Shown here piece by piece: positions 57,910-64,000 of a stretch of DNA of 64,000 nucleotides (the first letter of the stretch is position 1; the number at the start of each line of letters is the position of its first letter). A model generated the notes under the pieces. The model did no database searches, was not told where the DNA came from, and saw only the letters and a list, made by a program, of their open reading frames with translations. The translations under genes and the position numbers were made by a program. Location of the stretch: positions 3,249-67,248 of the forward strand of contig JBGDCZ010000011.1 of the NCBI GenBank assembly GCA_048493715.1, written 5' to 3'. The stretch comes from Arsenophonus sp048493715. Its GTDB lineage: Bacteria > Pseudomonadota > Gammaproteobacteria > Enterobacterales > Enterobacteriaceae.

Positions 57910-58605
57910 ATGAGGAAATTCTTTATTTATAGTCTACTTATCATTATAGCAACTGTCATCGTCGCTACCCTCGCATTCGACCGTTGGATTAGCTGGAAAA
58001 CTACTGATTATATTTATGACGATGTAAAAAAACTGCCGCCTCGCTCGGTCGGCATGATTTTAGGCACCGCAAAATATTATTCTTCTGGTTTACCCAATGA
58101 GTACTATATGTATCGTATTCAAGGCGCTATAACTGCTTATAATAGCGGTAAAATAAAATACTTGCTCGTTAGCGGAGATAATGCCCACTACAATTATAAT
58201 GAACCTATCACCATGCGTAGGGATTTGATCTCAGCGGGTATCCCGGCTGCCAAAATTGTATTGGATTTTGCTGGCTTCCGAACATTGGATTCCGTTATTC
58301 GAACTCACCAAGTGTTTGCGACCAATAACTTTACGATTATAACTCAACGTTTCCATTGCGAAAGAGCGTTATTTATCGCAATGAAAAAAGGCATAGATGC
58401 TCAGTGCTATGCAGTTGCTTCACCAAAAAAAATTATTAAAGTTCGTGTACGCGAGGTTTTTGCCCGTATTGGTGCCTTGATTGATCTTTATATACTAAAA
58501 AGTGAACCCCGTTTTTTAGGACAACAAGAATCGATTCCAGCATCGATAAAAATGCCCGATGGCATCAAAGGATATCCAGCTGTTTCGCCCGAAGAACTTA
58601 AATAA
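57910..58605 (+). CDS. sanA: SanA, envelope barrier protein (DUF218/YdcF-like)
   Basis: 231 aa (E. coli 239). One N-terminal membrane helix (FIYSLLIIIATVIVATLAF) and a periplasmic DUF218 domain: SVGMILGTAKYYSSGLPNEY, YLLVSGDNAHYNYNEPITMR and DFAGFRTLDSVIRTHQVF. SanA helps to exclude vancomycin and large antibiotics in E. coli; the mechanism is not settled. Intact. Confidence 0.93.
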   Translation: MRKFFIYSLLIIIATVIVATLAFDRWISWKTTDYIYDDVKKLPPRSVGMILGTAKYYSSGLPNEYYMYRIQGAITAYNSGKIKYLLVSGDNAHYNYNEPITMRRDLISAGIPAAKIVLDFAGFRTLDSVIRTHQVFATNNFTIITQRFHCERALFIAMKKGIDAQCYAVASPKKIIKVRVREVFARIGALIDLYILKSEPRFLGQQESIPASIKMPDGIKGYPAVSPEELK

Positions 58606-58655
58606 TATCAACCTGATCAACGAGCGTATTTATCTATTAAATAACGCTATAACCA

Positions 58656-59613
58656 CTACATTGGCCCTTGAGAAAAATATTTTAACCAACTTATGGCAAA
58701 TAAAATATTAATAAGCCAAATCAGTGGCACAAAACTGAGTAATTGTAAGCGGTAAAAATAAGCAAAAAACAGGTGATAAAAAATAGCTGTACAAATTAGG
58801 GTTTGTAATAAGTAGCTCGTTAAAGCCATGCAACCAACACATTGTAACCATTTAACAATAAAAATACTCTTTATCTGCGGCCAAAAACCATAAACGATAG
58901 CAATGATAGACAATAACTTGTATTGGTATAATAAGCTGATTAACAACAAAACCTAATATTCCGGTGGAAATATAACTCCAATCATAATAATACTGGATGG
59001 TAATAGAAAATAATTACATAAAAATAGCTAGCGGTATTGCCCAATAAACAATGATAGTGATAATGAGAATAAGTAAAATGCCCTTTAACCATCCGGCTTT
59101 CACTAATGCTGCACCAGTCATCATTAAAGCTAATAGCTGCCAACCATAGTCGATCACTAACATCATAAATCTTTGTGCCACCGAGTCAATCCAATATATA
59201 AATGCGGGCCAACCCCCAGTTGTTTTAATGTTAATTTAATCAGTAAAATAGCTAAAACTGCAAAAAATAACTAAACAACAAATAATAATGATAGATTTAA
59301 AATATAGTTGTCTCAGATTATTAAAATAAATAAATTTTATAGCTAATAACCCAGTCAAGGCATAAGGCAATAAAATATCACCCTCCCATAACCCAATGCC
59401 ATGTATTAGGCCCATGATAGCCAGAAAAAAAGTCGTACTTAATTATAGTATATCAAACATACCCAGCTGGCGATATTTTTAGCCATCGTGCTAAAAACAT
59501 AAACCGGATTTATATAAGCTAGTTGAGGTAGTGCAAAACCAGAGATATTAACCAGTAAAATGGCTAAAACAGCGCTGCCACGCAGCAGATCTATTTGTTC
59601 AATCCGCTGCCAT
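58656..59613 (-). pseudogene. yeiB: Broken YeiB (DUF418) membrane protein
   Basis: YeiB is a polytopic inner-membrane protein of unknown function encoded after folE in E. coli. The N-terminal piece reads QIDLLRGSAVLAILLVNISG and FALPQLAYINPV. The C-terminal piece (58949-58656) reads YGFWPQIKSIFIVKWLQCVG, CMALTSYLLQTLICTAIFYH and ISWLKYFSQGPM. The natural end (PVEWLWR) is cut by TAG codons in GPM-stop-WL-stop-R. The middle (58950-59460) has many shifts and stops. Confidence 0.82.
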
Positions 59614-59637
59614 CTATATGTGAGCTAAAATCATTAA

Positions 59638-60306
59638 TTACAAGTTACGCAGACGAGAAACGTTGCGTAAAAACTCCTGTCGGGTATTTTGACTAGATTT
59701 AAATACACCACCGAGAGAGGTTGTCATTGTGCTACTGGTTACATCCCGGACCCCTCTGGCTTTAACACAATAATGAACAGCATCAATCGAAACAGCAACA
59801 TTACTTGTGCCTAATAAAGCTTGTAACGCGATTAATATCTGCTGTGTTAAACGCTCCTGAACTTGTGGGCGTTGTGAAAAGAATTGAACAATACGATTAA
59901 TTTTAGATAAACCAATCACTTTATCCTTTGGAATATAAGCTACTGTCGCCTTACCATCGATAGTGACAAAATGATGCTCACAAACACTGGTTAAAGTAAT
60001 ATCACGAACCGTCACCATTTCGTCAAAATCCATTTTATTTTCGATCAAAGTAATTTTAGGAAAGTTACTATAGTCGAGGCCTGAAAAAATTTCGTCAACA
60101 TACATTTTAGCAACACGCTTAGGGGTTTCCGCTAAGCTATCATCGCTAAGATCGAGATTAAACAAACGCATAATTTCATTCATATGCCCTTCAATCTGTC
60201 GTTTCCGCTCATTTGAGGAAAGAGATTGACCACAAAGAGGAGTTTCAAGACCACGAACTTCTAGTGCTTTACGAACAAGATGTGCTTCTTGACTTAGGGA
60301 TGACAT
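59638..60306 (-). CDS. folE: GTP cyclohydrolase I
   Basis: 222 aa from the ATG at 60306, the same length as E. coli; GGAG precedes it, and the longer frame to 60321 adds only non-native residues. First step of tetrahydrofolate synthesis, GTP to dihydroneopterin triphosphate. Zn and active-site motifs TSVCEHHFVTIDGKATVAYI, GLSKINRIVQFFSQRPQVQE and AVHYCVKARGVRD are intact. An unusual leader upstream contains a transposon-end-like RNA element. Confidence 0.97.
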   Translation of the reverse strand: MSSLSQEAHLVRKALEVRGLETPLCGQSLSSNERKRQIEGHMNEIMRLFNLDLSDDSLAETPKRVAKMYVDEIFSGLDYSNFPKITLIENKMDFDEMVTVRDITLTSVCEHHFVTIDGKATVAYIPKDKVIGLSKINRIVQFFSQRPQVQERLTQQILIALQALLGTSNVAVSIDAVHYCVKARGVRDVTSSTMTTSLGGVFKSSQNTRQEFLRNVSRLRNL

Positions 60307-60353
60307 GCATTTCTCCAACAATAAAATTCAAAATTTATCCAATTGCATACTGA

Positions 60354-60500
60354 TTGACACCCTCCTCGCCCTAAAGGTCGAAGATTGCTCCCAACTTCAA
60401 AGCGGGATCTGTTTCGCTTTGGTGGGTTTCTGCTTCAGCGAAAAAGTTTAAAACTTCATCTCTTCACAAACTAAAATCCCGCATCACTTGCGGTACCCAA
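60354..60500 (-). mobile_element. IS200/IS605 (IS1341-type) right-end / omega-RNA-like remnant
   Basis: On the minus strand the block contains a CCGCA-agtga-TGCGG hairpin (near 60479-60493), then segments in AACCCACCAAAGCG and GATCCCGCTTTGAAGTTGGG. It ends with GAGCAATCTTCGACCTTTAG and GGCGAGGAGGGTGTCAA at 60354. A hairpin of the form CGCCC-TTTA-GGGCG followed by GGAGGGTGTCA is, from memory, typical of the 3' end of tnpB-encoding IS200/IS605 elements, where the omega-RNA scaffold ends. No tnpA or tnpB frame is present. One mismatch in the stem (CGACC) suggests decay. It lies between a perfect -10 (60519-60524) and folE, in the same direction, so it would be part of the folE leader RNA. Confidence 0.55.
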
Positions 60501-60518
60501 TTATTACTAAAATCGCGC

Positions 60519-60524
60519 ATTATA
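60519..60524 (-). promoter_or_regulatory. Candidate folE promoter -10
   Basis: A perfect TATAAT on the minus strand, about 215 nt upstream of folE; the hexamer at 17-bp spacing (ACAACC) is a poor -35. If used, the transcript would include the whole transposon-end-like element before folE. Confidence 0.4.
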
Positions 60525-60838
60525 CCGTCATAAAAGGATAAGGTTGTATAACAACACCGGATAAATGGATAAGTATCCCTTTACCATCACCTATCCTAAC
60601 AAAATATTCTTGCTATCGCGCTAATTTTTCATATTAAAGTAAATATTTATTGTATATTATTTATACTCAGTTATATAAAAAACATTTAATTATATTACTT
60701 ACAAATACTCGTCTTACAAACTCTATAGTGAATAAAACAACTGTCGACTAAATAACAGTTGCTTGAACAAAAATTTTGCTAGCTGAACTATTTTTTTATC
60801 ATTAGATAATTATTAACTAATCAATTCAAGTAATTACT
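60525..60838. other. AT-rich intergenic stretch
   Basis: About 310 nt between the candidate folE promoter and the end of scsD. No gene recognised. Confidence 0.45.
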
Positions 60839-61331
60839 TCACAAAAGGCGAAATTTCAAGCTGATCAAACTACTCCAACCGGTTGTGGTAGTGACAACTT
60901 TTCCTTTATAAATAATCACAAAAGTTGGCGTTACACTAATTTTCCATTAAGCAGAATATGCACAGTTGGATCATTAATCGTTGGCATCGTGAACTGCTTT
61001 TGCGTCAAATAATGCTGTACTTTAGCATCATCTCCAGAACACAAGGCTACAAGTTAACACATTACCACCATTAGCCGCATAATCTGCTATTTTAGGGGTA
61101 GTAAAAATGGCAAATAACGCACCAACTAGCCCAAAAATAAACCAGTAGTGGTTTGTTGGCACTTAATTCTGCTAACGTGACTTGTCGTCCAGCTAACGTT
61201 ATTACGCGGTCATTAGCAAAGTCAATGGAAACTTGCGGCTCACGAAAATAATCCAGTAACAGAGTTATACTGACTATTATTAACAGCAAAAACAGCCCTT
61301 CACACAACCAACGGTAAAGTCTATTTGTCAT
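60839..61331 (-). pseudogene. scsD: Broken ScsD, membrane-anchored thioredoxin-like protein
   Basis: TlpA-like periplasmic thiol-disulfide protein of the scs copper-tolerance locus. The intact start has a membrane anchor (WLCEGLFLLLIIVSITLLLD), LAGRQVTLAELSANKPLLVY and the active site WASWCVIC. The frame then ends at 61092. Later pieces in other frames (CSGDDAKVQHYLTQKQF; TTTGWSSLISLKFRLL to the TGA at 60839) complete the Salmonella ScsD pattern. Its ATG overlaps the scsC stop by 11 nt. Confidence 0.8.
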
Positions 61332-62042
61332 TAAATTTTTCCAGTTCTATTTTAACTATCGATTGGAGCTGTTGATAACTCACCACACCACGCAGCCTTT
61401 GATCAACAATCAATGTGGCAGGCGTACCTTGAACGTCAAGCTGTTGTACAAGAGCTAGATTGCAATTAATGGTATCCTATCGTCTGGTTGTCAAACTGAG
61501 CTAAATTAACCCGTACTTTTTGCTCTGCCGTCTTAATACTAGCATCATCATGATAGCCTTTTTTCGCCATCAGACGATGATGCAACAACCAAAACTTTTA
61601 CTGTTTTTGTTTCAACAGAGATAATGCGCTGCTTGCCGCTGTCATTGAATTTTGCGCTGGAAAGGGTAACGGTTTGATAATTAGCGCGACTTGGGGTTGC
61701 GACTCAACAATTTTTATCAGTAACGGATCAAATTGTTTACAGAAAGAGCAATTATAATCAGTAAAATAAACCATCACTAATCTAGCGTCAGCGGTTCCGA
61801 GCCTAGGGCTGTTCGGATCATTAAATAACATATTTTGGTTTTGTTTAACTATTTTTTTCAACTGTTGATTACTTTGCTGTTGGAGCTGCTCAGTATAGGT
61901 ATTAGCGGCTTGTACCAGAATTTCAGGATTATTAACCAACGTTTAACTCTTGGATGTAAGCTTTTTGTTGCACACTAAATAATGTGTTATTAGCTAATAA
62001 TGGGGTACTTGCCAGCAACAGAGTCAGAATGAGTTTTTTCAT
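61321..62042 (-). pseudogene. scsC: Broken ScsC, periplasmic DsbA/DsbC-like oxidoreductase
   Basis: The signal peptide MKKLILTLLLASTPLLANN starts at 62042, overlapping the scsB stop (ATGA). After a shift near 61935 the main part (61939-61598) reads NPEILVQAANTYTEQLQQQS, LGTADARLVMVYFTDYNCSF with a CSFC active site, and QVALIIKPLPFPAQNSMTAA. Further shifts and stops lie near 61600 and 61480 before the C-terminal VVSYQQLQSIVKIELEKFND. Substrate of ScsB in homologous systems. Confidence 0.82.
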
Positions 62043-63930
62043 TTTGCATTTCCTTTGGCTTGTTGCAAAATTTGTAATAAGTCGTTTGTTCAACAACGGT
62101 GATAAAATTTTCCCTTGCGGTAATCCAGGACCATAAATCTGATTAAATGTCACTGCTACCAAGCCGCGTTTTTGTAAAAATTGATTAATGGTGTCTGACG
62201 GATGTGTCCAATCACCAAGCAATGCGATGACATCTTCAACCTGTAGGTTTTTTTGCACATCACTACTTAGCAATACGTTAAATTTATTAGCCTTACAAGT
62301 ACGCACCAGTCGGCAATAACGTCAATGAACACCCGTTTATTAGCCGCTAGTGCCTGATTAATGGCATCTTCTGATAATGGTTGCCAGCGGATCTGATCTT
62401 GTAGCGGTGGTTTACTATAGTGTAAAGTCAGCATAACTAGCCCTATTAACCAACACCCCGATACTAGCTAGCTACAGTTAGCGCAGCATGAAGTGAATGA
62501 TGACGTGCATAACTGAATAATAAACCGATCACGATTAACAAGATAAAAAACAGGGTCCAACCGCTACCGATAAAGGAAGTAAGCAAACTGAGTAACCAGA
62601 AACATGAAGCCAACATCATGGCAGCCAGCACTAGTCGTAGTTTATTCATCCAAGGACCTGGCGAGGCAGGCGTAAAGCTAACGTAGGTCTCGCTACAATT
62701 AATAGCCAAGGTAAACTCATACCGATTACTCATGGTGATAAATAGTTCCCACAGTTGCGGTAATGGCGCGGCTAAGGCAAAAGCAAAAGCTGTTCTCAGA
62801 AACGGGGCCGAACACGGGGTTGCCAGTAAGGTGGCAAATGCGCCCTGTAAGAAATGACCACCAACCCCATCCTCCTTATGACTAGCTAACCTAACCGGGT
62901 GTTAAAATTAGCCATTAGCCGGAAATAAAATAGCCCAAACAGATTTGCGCTAAATAACAGAGTGAAGATCACCAATAAAGTAATAAGCCATGGATTTTGA
63001 AACTGAATACCCCAGCCTATTGCCTGATTGCTTAACCGTAAAATCGTCATAAGTAATGCTAGCGCCATAAAAGAGACAACAATACCCACACTTGAAGCGA
63101 GGAACTGGAAACGTACACTTCGACGATCACGCTGTTGCACCTGCAAAATAGTGCTAAGTTTGAGACCTAGTACCGGTAAAACACACGGCATTAAGTTTAG
63201 TGCTATACCTTCATCCTCGATAACTAACGATAACGTTTTGCCAGTCAAATTTGGCACACTATCGCCCCAATCATCAGTCGCTGGTAGACTGATCTACAAG
63301 CCTTCTCCTTGCCACTGTAAAACAGGTTTGCCGAGGCTGGCACCTGCTGGCATATCGACAAAAATTGTCGGTGCTTTCCAGCCTGCTAAACGTTCAACCA
63401 GCAATTGCACTTCACCAGGGCGAAAGCCTGCGGTTAGTTTTGCCTGTAATACGTTTTCTTGCGGAATTTTTGCCATCGTTGTAGCATAATCATATCCAAA
63501 AGCCCAGTTAGTTGGTTGCTGTAGATCTAGCGTAAAGGGATAATCGGTTAGAATGCATTACTACAGGTTGACAGCGTCAGGGCCCCCGTAGTGGTGTACT
63601 CACTTTGCCATTTAATTGGATCGACAGTGTAACAACGTTATGGTAGCCTTGGGTAGTTATGCCAGAAACATCAAAGCGTTGCGGAGTTGGCTAGAACCAT
63701 TGCGCATTGATTGAATTATCCTGCCAGCTGATTGTGGGCACAATACCGCCTTCGCCTGGTGTTGGCCAGTAAGTTTTCCAACCATTCTGTAAACGTATAT
63801 CGAGTAAAATACGTGTAACGTCGGTAACACTATTATCAGCACGTGAACGAACTTCGGCATGATTATTGTCTGAATTTTTAAGCCAACCTGTGTCGGCAGC
63901 AAAAGCAACTCGCAACCACAACAAAAACAA
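62039..63930 (-). pseudogene. scsB: Broken ScsB, DsbD-like membrane electron carrier (5' end outside window)
   Basis: DsbD-family protein passing electrons to ScsC. N-terminal domain pieces (ADTGWLKNSDNNHAEVRSRA; LDIRLQNGWKTYWPTPGEGG) are followed by a polytopic core (LMPCVLPVLGLKLSTILQVQ; SANLFGLFYF). The C-terminal thioredoxin domain reads DVIADWCV, then in another frame TCKANKFNVLLSSDVQKNLQ, so a single missing base falls inside the CXXC active site near 62300. Many other frameshifts (near 63650, 63560, 63290, 62880, 62740, 62450, 62080). The true start lies upstream, within or beyond the tandem repeat that runs off the window. Confidence 0.82.
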
Positions 63931-63940
63931 AGCCGCCAGG

Positions 63941-64000
63941 CTATTAGGCTATTAGGCTATTAGGCTATTAGGCTATTAGGCTATTAGGCTATTAGGCTAT
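63941..64000. repeat. Octanucleotide tandem repeat (CTATTAGG)n, at least 7.5 copies
   Basis: Exact copies of CTATTAGG fill the last 60 nt of the window and continue beyond it. On the scsB strand it reads AATAGCCT and abuts the signal-peptide codons (LAALFLLWLRVAFAAD). Eight is not a multiple of three, so each copy gained or lost shifts the frame; in the present register a TAG lies in the repeat. Confidence 0.97.

Overview
The window is AT-rich gammaproteobacterial chromosome. Gene content and order (arnBCADTEF beside ihfA-pheTS-pheM-rplT-rpmI-infC-thrS; yniB-hxpB-ydjM-tcyP; asmA-dcd-udk, apbC/metG; yohJK-sanA-yeiB-folE) are those of Enterobacterales. Strong AT bias, long gene-free stretches and many broken genes next to intact housekeeping genes suggest a host-associated lineage in genome reduction. 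A Morganellaceae insect symbiont of the Arsenophonus type is my best guess; this is inference from content, not a database match.

Layout. 0.2-7.6 kb: complete arn operon (minus strand) for adding 4-amino-4-deoxy-L-arabinose to lipid A. 8.0-15.2 kb: translation block on the minus strand, thrS-infC-rpmI-rplT-pheM-pheS-pheT-ihfA, with its known control elements still readable: a thrS operator-like leader, an AUU start for infC, and a Phe-rich pheM leader peptide with attenuator. 15.6-16.2 kb: broken emtA. 16.4-20 kb: intact yfeABCD-type metal ABC importer behind a promoter overlapped by a Fur-box-like site. 20.4-25.2 kb: yniB, hxpB, tcyP and thiD are pseudogenes; only ydjM, with a LexA box, is intact. 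25.2-34.6 kb: accessory region with a gene desert, a winged-helix regulator remnant, two oppositely oriented pieces of a phage-holin-like gene, a broken trypsin-like protease, a broken DJ-1/PfpI protein, a broken secreted chorismate mutase, and psiF and DUF924 pseudogenes. 34.6-39.2 kb: the whole dmsABC-dmsD anaerobic reductase locus is decayed although an FNR-like site remains upstream. 39.4-43.1 kb: LPS-core glycosyltransferases (one broken, two intact). 43.2-49.4 kb: broken aldo/keto reductase, intact DASS anion transporter, gnd, yegH. 49.4-58.6 kb: asmA, dcd, udk, apbC, metG, yohJK and sanA, all essentially intact. 58.6-64 kb: broken yeiB, intact folE with an IS200/IS605 right-end-like remnant in its leader, and a broken scsBCD copper/redox locus that ends in an octanucleotide tandem repeat running off the window.

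Functional reading: envelope maintenance and defence against cationic peptides (arn, LPS transferases, asmA, sanA), metal acquisition (yfe) and core translation and nucleotide metabolism are kept. Anaerobic respiration (dms), copper/thiol stress (scs), thiamine salvage (thiD), cystine uptake (tcyP) and several secreted factors are being lost. The most unusual items are the orphan omega-RNA-like transposon end in the folE leader, the split and inverted holin, three short tandem repeats, and hxpB, which is full length except for two amber codons.
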